Below are positions 1-10,038 of a DNA stretch of 64,000 nucleotides, piece by piece. A program made the translations under genes and the position numbers. The stretch's first letter is position 1, and the number at the start of each line of letters is the position of its first letter. The notes below the pieces were generated by a model that was not told where the DNA came from, made no database searches, and worked only from the letters and a program-made list of their open reading frames with translations. The DNA lies in NCBI RefSeq assembly GCF_030418125.1, contig NZ_JAUHTR010000010.1, positions 62,001-126,000 on the forward strand. The letters are read 5' to 3'. The stretch comes from Fictibacillus fluitans (GTDB lineage: Bacteria > Bacillota > Bacilli > Bacillales > Fictibacillaceae).

Positions 1-185
1 GTTTCTAAAAGGGAAGAACAGAAAGCTACTCCCGAGTGCAGTTAATTCCTGCCGGTGAAACCCCGTTACGGTTTACATAAGGTGATGTTTTTGGTGTTTT
101 GGCTGAAATCATAACCAGGGTGGTACCGCGTGATAACAACTCTCGTCCCTGATGCAGATCAGGAACGGGAGTTTTTTTATTTTAG
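1..185 (+). promoter_or_regulatory. T-box leader of alaS (5' end outside window)
   Basis: The hallmark T-box sequence AGGGTGGTACCGCG lies at 117-130. It is followed at 142-178 by a GC-rich hairpin and T-run that forms an intrinsic terminator. T-boxes sense uncharged tRNA; the downstream gene is alanyl-tRNA synthetase, so the cognate tRNA should be tRNA-Ala. Stem I with the specifier loop appears to be only partly inside the window, so I could not read the specifier codon. The T-box core is certain; the 5' limit is not. Confidence 0.9.
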
Positions 186-235
186 CAGGACAAAGCGCTG
201 CCGCTTTTTCTAATAAAAGAAAGGAGAATGGAAAG

Positions 236-2872
236 ATGAAAACCTTAACGTCTGCTCAAGTAAGACAAATGTTTCTTGATTTTTTCCAGGAAAAGGGCCA
301 CGGTGTTGAGCCAAGCGCTTCCCTGGTGCCTTATGAAGATCCATCACTATTGTGGATCAACAGTGGGGTCGCTACCCTTAAAAAGTACTTTGACGGCCGG
401 GTCATTCCGGAAAACCCGAGAATCGTAAACGCCCAGAAATCAATCCGTACAAATGACATTGAAAATGTAGGAGTAACCGCACGGCATCATACGTTCTTTG
501 AAATGCTCGGAAATTTCTCCATCGGTGATTACTTTAAAAAAGAAGCCATCATTTGGGCATGGGAATTTTTGACCAGTGAAAAATGGATCGGCTTTGATCC
601 TGAGAAACTCTCAGTCACCATCCACCCGGAAGATGATGAAGCTTATGAGCTTTGGAACAAAACCGTAGGAGTGCCGCCCGAGCGAATTATTCGATTGGAG
701 GGCAACTTCTGGGATATCGGAGAAGGCCCAAGCGGACCAAACACTGAAATTTTCTATGACAGAGGAGAAAAATACGGCAGTGATTCCAATGATCCGGAGT
801 TGTACCCGGGCGGAGAAAATGACCGTTACCTCGAAGTATGGAACCTTGTATTTTCCGAGTTTAATCATAACCCGGATGGAACATACACCCCGCTTCCAAA
901 GAAAAATATTGATACCGGAATGGGGCTTGAACGCATGGTTTCTGTCATACAGGATGTCCCGACCAACTATGATACAGACTTGTTTATTCCAATCATTCAG
1001 CAGACAGAAAAGCTTAGCGGCAGCAAGTATGGCCAATCCAAAGAAACCGACACTGCGTTCAAAGTTATTGCCGATCATATCCGTACCGTTGCGTTTGCTG
1101 TTTCTGACAACGCCCTTCCTTCAAATGAAGGCAGAGGGTACATTCTGCGCCGATTGATCAGAAGGGCCATTCGCTTTGCCAAGCAGATCGGGCTCGACCG
1201 TCCGTTCATGTTTGAACTGGTTCCAACCGTTGCCGAAATCATGGTAGACTATTATCCGGAAGTAAAGGAGAAAGTGCCTTTCATCCAGCGCGTTATCAAA
1301 AACGAGGAAGAGCGGTTCCATGAAACAATCAACGAAGGGCTTGCCATTCTCGAGGATGTGATCCAAAAGGAAAAAGCGGCCGGAAACAGCACAGTTTCAG
1401 GAAAAGATGCCTTCAAGCTTTACGATACTTTTGGCTTCCCGTTTGAGCTGACCGAAGAATATGCTGCGGATCACAACATGGAAGTTGACCGAACCGGTTT
1501 TGAAAAAGAAATGGAAGGCCAGCGTGAACGGGCGCGTTCTGCACGTCAGGATGTGGACTCCATGCAGGTACAGGCCGGTGTATTAAGCGACATCAAAGCA
1601 CACAGCGATTTTGTGGGCTATGACGAGGAACGAAGCACATCAAAAGTAGTGGAAACCCTGCAAAATGGTGAGCGCATCGATATCCTTGCCGAAGGAGAAG
1701 AAGGGCAGATCATCCTTGATATTACTCCGTTTTACGCAGAAAGCGGAGGACAGGTTGCAGACCAGGGCACAATAACGGGGGAAGGGCTGGAGCTGGTTGT
1801 CAAGGATGTTCAGAAAGCGCCAAATGGACAAAATCTCCATACGGTTGTCGTGAAAAAAGGAAATCTTCGTAAAGGAATAGAAGTTGTCGCTCAGGTTGAT
1901 ACTGAAAAACGTGCGGCCATAGTCAAAAACCATACGGCTACCCACCTGCTGCATCAAGCGCTCAAGGATGTTCTCGGTACCCACGTCAACCAGGCAGGTT
2001 CCCTGGTTGCACCTGGAAGGCTGCGATTCGACTTTTCCCATTTCGGCAGTATCTCGCAGGAAGAAATGGAACAAATAGAGGATATTGTAAACCAGAAGAT
2101 CTGGAAGACCATCTCTGTCGATAAAATGCAAAAGCCGATCGAGGAAGCAAAAGCGATGGGGGCGATGGCCCTATTCGGCGAGAAATACGGAAAAGTGGTC
2201 CGTGTGGTTCAAATCGGTGACTACAGCCTTGAATTATGCGGGGGCTGCCATGTACAGAATACTTCTGAGATCGGCCTCTTTAAAATCCTTTCAGAGACTG
2301 GCATTGGTGCCGGTACCCGAAGGATTGAAGCGGTAACCGGCCAGGAAGCCTATCAAGTCATGAAGGGCCAGGTGCAGACACTGCGTGACTCAGCCGCTTT
2401 GCTGAAGACCAATGCTAAGGAAGTGCCGGGCCGTATAGAAGCGCTGCAACACCAGGTACGAGAGCTTCAGCGGGAAAAAGAGGCATTATCCGCGAAGCTA
2501 GGCAATCTTGAAGCAGGCAGCCTGATTAACGAGAAAGTTGAAATCAATGGTGTTCCGCTGATTGTCAAAAAAGTAAATGCTGCCGACATGAATGGCCTCC
2601 GGTCCATTGTGGATGATCTGAAAAACAAGCTTTCAAGCGGAATTGTCGTACTCGGTGCAGTAAATCAAGATAAGGTGAATATTGTCGCCGGGGTAACCAA
2701 GGACTTAATACCAAAAGGCTATCATGCAGGAAAACTTGTAAAAGAGGTGGCTTCACGCTGCGGCGGAGGCGGCGGAGGCAGGCCGGATATGGCGCAGGCA
2801 GGCGGAAAAGACCCGGAAAAACTTGAAGCTGCCCTGGAATACGTAGCAGAAGCAGTGAAATCTGTTTCCTAA
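236..2872 (+). CDS. alaS: Alanyl-tRNA synthetase
   Basis: Cytoplasmic class II synthetase that charges tRNA-Ala with alanine. The 878-residue length is typical. The N-terminal catalytic core is followed by the editing domain with the zinc-binding HTATH motif and the CGGCH motif, then a coiled region and the glycine-rich C-terminal DHHA1-type domain. I chose ATG 236 because the AAAGGAGA ribosome binding site lies just upstream and the protein then begins [11 protein letters not shown], as in relatives. The longer open frame from 152 runs back into the T-box terminator and is rejected. Expression should rise when tRNA-Ala is uncharged. The gene heads the conserved alaS-ireB-ruvX-yrzB cluster. 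Confidence 0.97.
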   Translation: MKTLTSAQVRQMFLDFFQEKGHGVEPSASLVPYEDPSLLWINSGVATLKKYFDGRVIPENPRIVNAQKSIRTNDIENVGVTARHHTFFEMLGNFSIGDYFKKEAIIWAWEFLTSEKWIGFDPEKLSVTIHPEDDEAYELWNKTVGVPPERIIRLEGNFWDIGEGPSGPNTEIFYDRGEKYGSDSNDPELYPGGENDRYLEVWNLVFSEFNHNPDGTYTPLPKKNIDTGMGLERMVSVIQDVPTNYDTDLFIPIIQQTEKLSGSKYGQSKETDTAFKVIADHIRTVAFAVSDNALPSNEGRGYILRRLIRRAIRFAKQIGLDRPFMFELVPTVAEIMVDYYPEVKEKVPFIQRVIKNEEERFHETINEGLAILEDVIQKEKAAGNSTVSGKDAFKLYDTFGFPFELTEEYAADHNMEVDRTGFEKEMEGQRERARSARQDVDSMQVQAGVLSDIKAHSDFVGYDEERSTSKVVETLQNGERIDILAEGEEGQIILDITPFYAESGGQVADQGTITGEGLELVVKDVQKAPNGQNLHTVVVKKGNLRKGIEVVAQVDTEKRAAIVKNHTATHLLHQALKDVLGTHVNQAGSLVAPGRLRFDFSHFGSISQEEMEQIEDIVNQKIWKTISVDKMQKPIEEAKAMGAMALFGEKYGKVVRVVQIGDYSLELCGGCHVQNTSEIGLFKILSETGIGAGTRRIEAVTGQEAYQVMKGQVQTLRDSAALLKTNAKEVPGRIEALQHQVRELQREKEALSAKLGNLEAGSLINEKVEINGVPLIVKKVNAADMNGLRSIVDDLKNKLSSGIVVLGAVNQDKVNIVAGVTKDLIPKGYHAGKLVKEVASRCGGGGGGRPDMAQAGGKDPEKLEAALEYVAEAVKSVS

Positions 2873-2933
2873 TCCCCCTATTAAGGGTACAATGAGGATA
2901 TAAAGGGAGAAGCTAGAGAAAGAGGTGTTGGCC

Positions 2934-3206
2934 GTGAGCTCTATGGACAAAACAATGAAGTTTAACTTTCATGACGATTCAATGGATCCCAATGTCCAAA
3001 AAGTGCTGTTTTCAGTGTATGAGGCGCTTCAGGAAAAAGGGTATAATCCGATCAACCAGATTGTAGGCTACCTGTTATCAGGAGATCCAGCTTATATTCC
3101 ACGCCACAAGGATGCAAGAACCATGATTCGAAAGATTGAACGGGATGAACTGATTGAGGAACTGGTTAAATCCTATCTTGATACAAAGAAAGAGGATACT
3201 CTCTAA
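2934..3206 (+). CDS. yrzL: IreB family regulatory phosphoprotein (YrzL)
   Basis: Small cytoplasmic protein of 90 residues. The family member IreB in Enterococcus is a substrate of a PASTA-domain Ser/Thr kinase and affects cephalosporin tolerance. The conserved block [20 protein letters not shown], followed by HKDAR and the [14 protein letters not shown] tail, is diagnostic. A GTG start at 2934 fits the AGAGGTG ribosome binding site at 2921-2927 and gives the expected [12 protein letters not shown] beginning. The upstream GTG at 2925 lies inside that site. The stop overlaps the ruvX start, so the two are translationally coupled. Confidence 0.93.
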   Translation: MSSMDKTMKFNFHDDSMDPNVQKVLFSVYEALQEKGYNPINQIVGYLLSGDPAYIPRHKDARTMIRKIERDELIEELVKSYLDTKKEDTL

Positions 3207-3634
3207 TGATCAGAATTTTGGGACTTGATGTAGGATCCCATACAGTAGGAGTGGCTGTGAGCGATGAAATGGGCTGGACAGCCCAGGGAATCGAAACGGT
3301 CAGAAGGAAACCGCATCAGCCCGATGAAGTTTTTGAACGTATTGGTGATTTTATCAAACAGTATGATGTGAAAGAAATAGTGGTCGGCTTGCCCAAGAAT
3401 ATGAATGGATCCATCGGTCCCAGCGGGGAAGCGTGCCAGGAATTTGCCAGGCAGGCAGAAGCCAGGTACGGGGTTCCTGTGGTATTATGGGACGAGCGTC
3501 TGACCACGATGGCTGCTCAAAAAATGCTGATCTCTGCGGATGTCAGCCGGAAGAAAAGAAAACAGGTCATCGACAAAATGGCCGCCGTTTTAATTCTCCA
3601 GGGATATTTGGACAGCCGTCAATTAAAAAAATGA
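3206..3634 (+). CDS. yrrK: Putative Holliday junction resolvase RuvX/YqgF
   Basis: RNase H-fold nuclease family of 142 residues, implicated in rRNA maturation and Holliday junction processing. The N-terminal [15 protein letters not shown] carries the catalytic Asp, and DERLTT supplies the second acidic cluster. The start codon overlaps the ireB stop (TAATG). The ireB-ruvX-yrzB arrangement is widely conserved in Bacillaceae. Confidence 0.93.
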   Translation: MIRILGLDVGSHTVGVAVSDEMGWTAQGIETVRRKPHQPDEVFERIGDFIKQYDVKEIVVGLPKNMNGSIGPSGEACQEFARQAEARYGVPVVLWDERLTTMAAQKMLISADVSRKKRKQVIDKMAAVLILQGYLDSRQLKK

Positions 3635-3643
3635 GGTGATCAA

Positions 3644-3940
3644 ATGGCAAACGAAGAAAAAGAACACATTATTATTCCAGGTGAAAACGGAGAAGAGAAT
3701 CTATTTGAAGTGCTGATGACGATTGATGGCAGCACAACGCCGACAGGCCATTCATACATTCTTCTTGTTCCAGCAGGAGAAGATCAGGAAGATGACAGCG
3801 ATGAGCAGGAAGTTTTCCCTTTCCGCTTTGAGGACAAAGGAGAAGGCGAAGATGATATCGAGCTATTCCCATTGGAAACAGATGAAGAGTGGCAGATGAT
3901 TGAAGAAACTCTAAACGCATTTCAGGATGAAGAAGAATAA
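3644..3940 (+). CDS. yrzB: DUF1292 family protein YrzB
   Basis: Acidic 98-residue protein of unknown function from the DUF1292 family, normally placed after ruvX. Many Glu and Asp residues make it strongly acidic, and it has no membrane segment. The family-typical features are an N-terminal stretch with EEN-LFEVLMTI and a C-terminal EEW-IEETLN. It is the last gene before a clear terminator at 3950-3981, so it ends the alaS transcription unit. Confidence 0.9.
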   Translation: MANEEKEHIIIPGENGEENLFEVLMTIDGSTTPTGHSYILLVPAGEDQEDDSDEQEVFPFRFEDKGEGEDDIELFPLETDEEWQMIEETLNAFQDEEE

Positions 3941-3949
3941 AACGACTTT

Positions 3950-3981
3950 GCAGCTAAAGATAAACTTTAGCTGCTTTTTTT
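3950..3981 (+). terminator. Intrinsic terminator after yrzB
   Basis: A perfect 10-bp stem (GCAGCTAAAG paired with CTTTAGCTGC) with a 5-nt loop is followed by seven T residues. Confidence 0.93.
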
Positions 3982-4120
3982 ATACAAATTGAACATACTA
4001 AAAGACTGTACCAGTGTTGCATAGATCTGGAAATTTATCTGATTTTTGTTTCTTTATTATGGAAACTAGACATGAAATTTACTTATCAGTATAATAAAGC
4101 AGATGAAAGGGGAGAAAAAG

Positions 4121-5248
4121 GTGTCACAATATAATGATGTTCCCGGCGGCCCGGCAGGTTCCGGTAAGAAAAAGAGAAAGAAAAAAGTACTTACTGTGCT
4201 GACCGTCATTATCGTGCTGCTGGCAGCAGCTGCTGTTTTTGGCTATACATATATTAAGGATGCACTCGGCCCAGCCGATGCAGGAAATAAAAAGGATGTA
4301 ACGGTTGATATACCAATCGGTTCATCTGTTTCAACAATCGGAAAGATTTTGGAAGAAAAAAACCTGATCAAAAACAGTATGGTCTTTCAGGTGTATGCCA
4401 AAACAAAAGAAAATGGCAACTTGCAGGCCGGGGTCTATGACCTTAATCCTTCCATGAATATGGACCAGCTCATTGCTGCTCTTAAAAACGGGAAAGTATA
4501 CCGTCACCCTGAAACGTCCTTTACGGTACCTGAAGGGTTTATTATTCCTCAGATCGCAGAAGTGATTGCGAAGAACACGGGAAGCAACAAAGAGGATGTC
4601 ATGAAGCTGATGAATGATCCCTCATTCGTCAAAGAGCTCCAAAAGGAGTTCTCTGTGATCGATAACAAAGTATACAACAAAAAAATATACTACCCGCTTG
4701 AGGGCTATTTGTTCCCTGCGAAATACGAGTTTGATGAAAAGCAGCCGGATCCTAAAGCTGTTATTACAAAAATGGTGCAGAAAACGCAAAGCGTAATGGA
4801 TGTGCACCAGGAAGAAATCGAAAAGAGCGGAAAAAAACCATTCGAAATTCTGACGCTGGCGTCCATGATTGAGGAAGAAGCCCAGCGGCCTGAAGACCGG
4901 CCCAAAATATCAGGTGTATTTTATAACAGACTAAAAAAAGGAATGAAACTCGATTCCGACCCGACGGTTAAATACGCCCGCAAGAATTTTAAAGTACAGG
5001 TGCTCTATAAAGAGCTGAAAGTGGATTCTCCATATAATACTTATAAGTACAAAGGGCTGCCTGTTGGTCCGATCGCTTCCCCCGGGGAAGAAGCGATTAA
5101 AGCGGTATTGAACCCGGCACAAACAAGTTTTTACTTTTTTTATGCACGTCCAAATGGACAAGTCATTTATACCAAAACATTTGACGAGCATAAGAAAATT
5201 GTTCAAAAATATCGTAACGAATGGCAGGAACGTGCAGGGAAAAACTAA
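4121..5248 (+). CDS. mltG: Endolytic murein transglycosylase MltG (YrrL)
   Basis: Membrane-anchored lytic transglycosylase that cleaves nascent glycan strands. A basic N-terminus is followed by a transmembrane segment (about residues 22-42) and an extracellular YceG domain. The catalytic Glu lies in LASMIEEEAQ. A GTG start at 4121 is preferred because GGGGAG lies seven bases upstream; ATG 4103 has no ribosome binding site in front of it. This gives 375 residues. The position between yrzB and yrrM is the standard Bacillus order. Confidence 0.92.
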   Translation: MSQYNDVPGGPAGSGKKKRKKKVLTVLTVIIVLLAAAAVFGYTYIKDALGPADAGNKKDVTVDIPIGSSVSTIGKILEEKNLIKNSMVFQVYAKTKENGNLQAGVYDLNPSMNMDQLIAALKNGKVYRHPETSFTVPEGFIIPQIAEVIAKNTGSNKEDVMKLMNDPSFVKELQKEFSVIDNKVYNKKIYYPLEGYLFPAKYEFDEKQPDPKAVITKMVQKTQSVMDVHQEEIEKSGKKPFEILTLASMIEEEAQRPEDRPKISGVFYNRLKKGMKLDSDPTVKYARKNFKVQVLYKELKVDSPYNTYKYKGLPVGPIASPGEEAIKAVLNPAQTSFYFFYARPNGQVIYTKTFDEHKKIVQKYRNEWQERAGKN

Positions 5249-5310
5249 AAACAAAACATGGCAGGTTGTTTTTATGATATAATGTTTCGGTTAAGTAAGG
5301 AGGCGCAGCC

Positions 5311-5967
5311 TTGATTTCACAGGAAGTCCAGAATTATATTGAACAATTAATCCCCAAGAGGGATATTCGGATTCAAAAAATAGAGGAGTACGCCAAAGAG
5401 CATGGTGTACCCATCATGGAGCTGGTTGGGATTGAAGTTCTGCTTCAGCAGCTTCGGATGATCAAACCCGAAAGAATACTGGAAGTCGGAACGGCTATCG
5501 GATATTCAGCGATAAGAATGGCGGAAACTTTGCCGGCTGCATCCATTGTTACGATTGAAAGAGACACGGAACGCTACAAGCAGGCACTTCATAATATTAA
5601 AGAGTTTGACTTGGCTGACCGAATTGAAGTACTGTTCGGTGATGCCAATGAATTGGTCCCTGAAGCAGGAAAAAAGGGACCTTATGATGTGATTTTTATT
5701 GATGCAGCTAAAGGGCAGTATCAGCGTTTCTTTGAAAGTTATGGAGAGTTTCTCCGGCGGGGAGGCATCATATTTTCAGATAATATTCTGTTTAAGGGAT
5801 ATGTTGCGGACGATGCTCCCAAAGGAACCAGGCGGCTCACTTCCCTGATCCGGAAAATACGTTCCTACAATGAATACCTAATGAATCATACAGGATACAC
5901 AACCGCCATTTTGCCAGTAGGAGATGGCCTGGGCATCAGCATTAAAAAAGATAACGAGCAGCGTTAG
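5311..5967 (+). CDS. yrrM: O-methyltransferase family protein YrrM
   Basis: SAM-dependent class I methyltransferase of 218 residues, resembling catechol O-methyltransferase. SAM-binding motif I is [11 protein letters not shown], and the metal/substrate motif FIDAAKGQY follows. Family members have been linked to modification of tRNA hydroxyuridine; whether this one does so is inference. TTG is the start codon, supported by AAGGAGG eight bases upstream. In B. subtilis yrrN and yrrO (U32 peptidases) follow, but here udk follows directly. Confidence 0.9.
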   Translation: MISQEVQNYIEQLIPKRDIRIQKIEEYAKEHGVPIMELVGIEVLLQQLRMIKPERILEVGTAIGYSAIRMAETLPAASIVTIERDTERYKQALHNIKEFDLADRIEVLFGDANELVPEAGKKGPYDVIFIDAAKGQYQRFFESYGEFLRRGGIIFSDNILFKGYVADDAPKGTRRLTSLIRKIRSYNEYLMNHTGYTTAILPVGDGLGISIKKDNEQR

Positions 5968-5989
5968 AGATTTTGGAAGGAGAAAGAAC

Positions 5990-6631
5990 ATGGTACAAAA
6001 ACCGATTGTCATTGGGGTAGCCGGGGGATCGGGCTCCGGAAAAACAACTGTAGCGAAGGAGATATACCGCCAGTTTGCCGATCAGTCGATTCTCATCATT
6101 GAGCAGGACTCATATTACAGAGACCAATCCGAAAAAACAATGGATGAGCGTTTGAAAACAAATTATGACCATCCTTTGGCATTTGATAATGAATTGTTAA
6201 TTTCACAATTGAACGCTCTTTTGGAATTTAAATCCATTGAAAAGCCGGTTTATGACTATACAGCACATACAAGAAGTGATAAAATTATCCCAGTTGAACC
6301 AAAAGATGTTATCATTCTTGAAGGAATTTTGATACTGGAAGATGAGCGCCTCAGAGATTTGATGGATATCAAGCTCTTTGTTGATACAGATGCCGATGTA
6401 CGCATTATAAGGCGCATGGTCAGAGATACCCGGGACAGGGGGCGCACCCTTGAATCGGTCATCGACCAATATACGTCGGTTGTTCGCCCGATGCACAATC
6501 AATTTATTGAGCCAACCAAACGATATGCGGATATCATCATTCCGGAAGGTGGACAAAACCGGGTAGCCATTGATTTAATGGTAACCAAAATTCAAACCAT
6601 CCTTGAAGAAAAAGCAATATTAAAAAAATGA
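5990..6631 (+). CDS. udk: Uridine kinase
   Basis: Phosphorylates uridine and cytidine for pyrimidine salvage. The P-loop GGSGSGKTT is near the N-terminus, followed by family motifs YDHP.AFD and DTRDRGR. Length 213 residues is typical. ATG 5990 follows a GGAAGGAGAA site and starts [13 protein letters not shown], so the longer frame from 5924 that overlaps yrrM is not used. A hairpin terminator follows at 6622-6650. Confidence 0.95.
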   Translation: MVQKPIVIGVAGGSGSGKTTVAKEIYRQFADQSILIIEQDSYYRDQSEKTMDERLKTNYDHPLAFDNELLISQLNALLEFKSIEKPVYDYTAHTRSDKIIPVEPKDVIILEGILILEDERLRDLMDIKLFVDTDADVRIIRRMVRDTRDRGRTLESVIDQYTSVVRPMHNQFIEPTKRYADIIIPEGGQNRVAIDLMVTKIQTILEEKAILKK

Positions 6632-6650
6632 GGCCAAGCCCTCATTTTTT
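6622..6650 (+). terminator. Intrinsic terminator after udk
   Basis: A short stem (AAATGAGG paired with CCTCATTT) overlapping the udk stop codon is followed by a T-run. Confidence 0.75.
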
Positions 6651-6796
6651 ACTTGTATTTTGGATGATTACTGAGTAAATAATTTGGCAAGCGCTTTATT
6701 TTTTAGTAAGGTGTAACCATCCACTATACATATCCGATCTATTAGACAACATATATAGTTATCAGGGTACTGATTAATTGAAGGAGTGAATACAGT

Positions 6797-7273
6797 ATGT
6801 CAGAAGAGAAAAAGCATTATATGACGCTTGAGGGTAAGCAAAAGCTTGAAAACGAACTGGAACAGCTAAAAACAGAAAAAAGAAAAGAAGTTGTCGAACG
6901 CATCAAGATCGCCCGCAGTTTCGGAGACTTGTCCGAGAACTCGGAATACGATGCAGCCAAAGACGAGCAGGCTTTTGTGGAAGCTCGGATTGTTCAGCTG
7001 GAAAAAATGATCCGTGATGCAGTAATCATCGAAGAAAACAAAGCTGCAGGAGATGTGGTTTCTATCGGGAAATCCGTCAGATTCCAGGAACTTCCTGATG
7101 GCGATGAAGAAACGTATATGATTGTCGGAAGTGCCGAAGCAGATCCGTTTGAAGGCAAAATTTCCAACGATTCTCCAATGGCTAAAAGCTTGCTTGGCAA
7201 GAAAGTAGGAGAAAAAGTATCTGTTCAAACTCCAGGCGGAGAAATTAGTGTCAAAATCGTAGAAATAAAATAG
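6797..7273 (+). CDS. greA: Transcription elongation factor GreA
   Basis: Rescues backtracked RNA polymerase by stimulating transcript cleavage. The N-terminal coiled-coil hairpin (residues about 1-75) includes the conserved [20 protein letters not shown] tip region, and a C-terminal FKBP-like domain follows. Length 158 residues is standard. GAAGGAG lies upstream of ATG 6797. Terminators on both sides suggest it is transcribed alone. Confidence 0.97.
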   Translation: MSEEKKHYMTLEGKQKLENELEQLKTEKRKEVVERIKIARSFGDLSENSEYDAAKDEQAFVEARIVQLEKMIRDAVIIEENKAAGDVVSIGKSVRFQELPDGDEETYMIVGSAEADPFEGKISNDSPMAKSLLGKKVGEKVSVQTPGGEISVKIVEIK

Positions 7274-7280
7274 AGCACTC

Positions 7281-7312
7281 AAGGCGCCAGCGCTTATGCC
7301 TGGCGTCTTTTT
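7281..7312 (+). terminator. Intrinsic terminator after greA
   Basis: The stem GGCGCCAG/CCTGGCGTC is followed by TTTTTATTTT. Confidence 0.85.
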
Positions 7313-7370
7313 ATTTTGTTCCGTTTATATATTCTTCCATCCGACCACACTGGGAGGTGAGGTGGTCTTC

Positions 7371-9107
7371 ATGAAAAGGATCCATAAACGGATAGTCATT
7401 GCAGGCGCTTTATTTCTTGCCGCATTATTTTTGCTCGTTGGACGGCTGGTTCAAATTCAGCTCATTTCAACAGAATCTTTTTCAAAGCATAACATCAATT
7501 TAATAGATGAGAGCGTCAGACAGCGTACTCATTCTTTTATGATCAATGAGGGAAGAGGCTTGCTGCTCGACCGCAAAGGACAAATGATTTCAGCTGAATT
7601 GAAGCCAGCGATCATTTTATTTCCTTTTATCAAGGAGCAAAAAGGCGCAATTGACAAGGTGGCAGCAATCCTGGATAAACAACCTGAAAATATCAAAAGC
7701 GCCCTCAAACGTCATGAGGAACCCTTTGTGATAGCTGATGATCAGGATCAATTAACACAGGAGACCATGGAAGAAATCAATAATCTCCAGCTCCCTGGCG
7801 TTTATGCGCAATATATTTCACGTACAAAGCATTCTCCGTTTGCCGGTGCGCTGCTTGGTGTTACCGGCCAGGCACCGGAAATCATCAAAAAAAAATATCC
7901 TGACAAATTGGAAAAAGGAACCATCACCATTAACACAAAGATAGGAAAAACAGGATTGCAGCAGGCTTTTGATCCTTTTTTAATTTCAGAAGGTGAGACC
8001 AAACTAATTTACCATGTTGACCGCTCAGGTTCTCCCTTGTTCGGGCTCGATGTCAAGTATCTTTCTCCATCAAATCCCTTTTACCCAGTTAGCGTCAAAA
8101 CAACAATCGACAAAAACCTTCAAGAGATAATGGAAAAGTCGGTAAAAGCCAGTCATATTAAAAGGGGCGGGGCTGTACTGATTGATATCGAAACCAATGA
8201 GCTGTTAGGCATGGTGAGTGTTCCTTATACGTCTGGTTTAATAAAAAACCAAATGCTGAGCCGCCATGCACCAGGTTCTGTGTTTAAACTGGTGACGGCC
8301 GCATCTGCCATCGAGCATCAGGACCTTGCAAGCGGGAGGACTTTCGATTGCAATCTGGGTATTGATGGCAAGGAGGCTAAACATCCACTTGGAAGACTTG
8401 ATTTTTCTGAAAGCTTTGCTCAAAGCTGCAATCGGACATTTGGATTGCTGGCTAATGAAATGGTGATAGAAAATCCAAAGCGGATTGATGAATACGCAGA
8501 GAAGCTTGGCTTATCCGGAAGGTCCGGATGGAGGGGACAGGTTTATCATTATCAGGATTTTGCCCAGTTCCCCGAGGAAGAAGCAGGAAACATATGGGGC
8601 GCGTCCTATGACAAGAAAGTGCCGCTTGCAATCTCCCAAACCGCAATCGGCCAGAAGGATGTTCAAGTAACACCATTATCGGTCGCCCGCATGGTTGCCG
8701 CTATTGCGCGGGGAGGAACGGTAAAAGAAGTTAAAGCGGCTACGGAAATTGAATATAAAAACGGAACAACGTTTCTTTCATTTCCGGATCATAAAACGGA
8801 AGACAAAATTGAGCCCTATACCGCGAAAAAGCTGCAAATGCTCATGCGCGAGGTGGTGACCAGCCCAAAAGGAACGGGCCGTGCCTTAAACGAGCTTCCC
8901 TATGCCGTTGCAGGAAAATCGGGTACTGCCGAAAAAGGCGGATCTGAAGCATCGAACAAATGGTTCGCCGGCTATTTTCCTGCTGGCCAGCCAAAATATT
9001 CACTGGTCATTGTCGATCTGGATTATAAAGGGGGAGCGAATGGGGTACTGTCTGCTTATTCAGAAATCGTAAAACAAATTTACAAATATGACAAAAAAAA
9101 TAAATAA
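7371..9107 (+). CDS. pbpI: Penicillin-binding transpeptidase PbpI (YrrR)
   Basis: Class B penicillin-binding protein that cross-links peptidoglycan outside the membrane. A signal-anchor helix lies at about residues 10-30. The PBP dimerisation domain is followed by a transpeptidase domain with active-site SVFK (about residue 303), SCN (about 351) and KSGT (about 515). ATG 7371 follows GGGAGGTGAGG; the earlier in-frame codons lie in the greA terminator. Predicted length is 578 residues. It is followed by yrrS, as in B. subtilis. Confidence 0.92.
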   Translation: MKRIHKRIVIAGALFLAALFLLVGRLVQIQLISTESFSKHNINLIDESVRQRTHSFMINEGRGLLLDRKGQMISAELKPAIILFPFIKEQKGAIDKVAAILDKQPENIKSALKRHEEPFVIADDQDQLTQETMEEINNLQLPGVYAQYISRTKHSPFAGALLGVTGQAPEIIKKKYPDKLEKGTITINTKIGKTGLQQAFDPFLISEGETKLIYHVDRSGSPLFGLDVKYLSPSNPFYPVSVKTTIDKNLQEIMEKSVKASHIKRGGAVLIDIETNELLGMVSVPYTSGLIKNQMLSRHAPGSVFKLVTAASAIEHQDLASGRTFDCNLGIDGKEAKHPLGRLDFSESFAQSCNRTFGLLANEMVIENPKRIDEYAEKLGLSGRSGWRGQVYHYQDFAQFPEEEAGNIWGASYDKKVPLAISQTAIGQKDVQVTPLSVARMVAAIARGGTVKEVKAATEIEYKNGTTFLSFPDHKTEDKIEPYTAKKLQMLMREVVTSPKGTGRALNELPYAVAGKSGTAEKGGSEASNKWFAGYFPAGQPKYSLVIVDLDYKGGANGVLSAYSEIVKQIYKYDKKNK

Positions 9108-9194
9108 AGTACTCCGACATACGCAAAATCTCAAACTTGTCGAATTCGTTTATCGTGGTAAAATTGATGTAGGCATAGTTTTGAGGAGGTTAGT

Positions 9195-9848
9195 ATGGGA
9201 AGAAAAGAGTACCGTTCTCGTTTTGAGAAACGAAAACAAAATCGGGCGCTAAACATAGCAATTGGAGTCGTGCTATTATTAATCGTGGTAGTGGGAGCAA
9301 GCATTTTTATAAACGGAGGAAGCAGCCAGCCATCATCGTCTTCTGCTAATAATTCAACCGAAAAGAAAGACCAGTCTTCTGGAGATAAAGGTTCTAAAAA
9401 GAACGATGATTCATCCATTGCTGTTGAGGATAATAATGACAGCGAGGCTGCAGATGCAAATCAGGATGCTGCCAAAAAAGAAGAAAAAGATAAAGAAGCC
9501 GCTGAAAAACAAAAGGAAAAAGAAGCCGCTGACAAAGAAAAGGCTGATGATGAAAAATCTAAAGGCGGCCCCGAAGGTCCATGGGATGCTGTAGGGACGT
9601 CACAAACCGGTGAGCATACCAAGTCGTATGACAAAGGATCAGCTGATTGGAGCGAACAGACAAAAGCTCTTTCTTATGCTTCTGGAATCCCGGAAGATCA
9701 AATGACCATCCTTTGGCTCGGTAATGGGGGAGCACCTGATCAATCTGTTGGAAGGGTGTTATCCAAAGCGGACGGATCCCGATATGAGGTTCAGCTTAAA
9801 TGGGAAGACGGACAAGGCTGGAAACCGACAAGTGTAAAAAAACAATAA
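9195..9848 (+). CDS. yrrS: YrrS family membrane protein (DUF1510)
   Basis: A 217-residue bitopic protein. A basic N-terminus is followed by one transmembrane helix (about residues 20-38), then a long Lys/Glu/Ala-rich low-complexity linker (to about residue 125) and a C-terminal DUF1510 domain with WSEQTKALSYASGI and LWLGNGGAPD. Function is unknown. Consistent pairing with pbpI suggests a cell-wall or division role, which is inference. GAGGAGGTTAGT lies just before the ATG. Confidence 0.9.
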   Translation: MGRKEYRSRFEKRKQNRALNIAIGVVLLLIVVVGASIFINGGSSQPSSSSANNSTEKKDQSSGDKGSKKNDDSSIAVEDNNDSEAADANQDAAKKEEKDKEAAEKQKEKEAADKEKADDEKSKGGPEGPWDAVGTSQTGEHTKSYDKGSADWSEQTKALSYASGIPEDQMTILWLGNGGAPDQSVGRVLSKADGSRYEVQLKWEDGQGWKPTSVKKQ

Positions 9849-9859
9849 CAGAATTGATT

Positions 9860-9899
9860 AAAGCTGGCGGGAAGCATATGTCTTACCGCCGCTTTTTTT
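9860..9899 (+). terminator. Intrinsic terminator after yrrS
   Basis: Inverted repeat arms AAAGC-GGCGG and CCGCC-GCTTT flank a loop and run into a T-tract. Confidence 0.75.
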
Positions 9900-9970
9900 G
9901 TGCTTTTAAAAGGATAAGAATGGAAGCGCTGTTTCATTGATTATTACGGATTTCTGTGATAAATTGTAAC

Positions 9971-10007
9971 TTGTAACGAATTAATCCATAGTATAGTGAT
10001 AGGAATT
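9971..10007 (+). promoter_or_regulatory. Candidate promoter and CymR-type box upstream of yrrT
   Basis: TTGTAA (9971-9976) and TATAGT (9992-9997) form a weak SigA promoter with a 15-bp spacer. ATAGGAATT at 9999-10007 resembles the conserved right half of CymR operators, which in B. subtilis control this same operon in response to cysteine supply. The consensus is from memory and the match is short. Confidence 0.4.
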
Positions 10008-10038
10008 ATATATTTTATTGATAAACGGAGTGAAGACA

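Noticed and set aside
611-1366. Antisense and other-frame open frames across alaS (and similar ones across other large genes)
   Set aside because: They lack ribosome binding sites and family resemblance, and overlap strongly supported genes; they are frame shadows.
5924-5989. N-terminal extension of udk overlapping yrrM
   Set aside because: The start at 5990 has its own ribosome binding site and matches family N-termini; the extension lies inside yrrM.
6691-6704. cre-like sequence with AAGCGCTT upstream of greA
   Set aside because: Three mismatches to the cre consensus, and greA is not an expected CcpA target.
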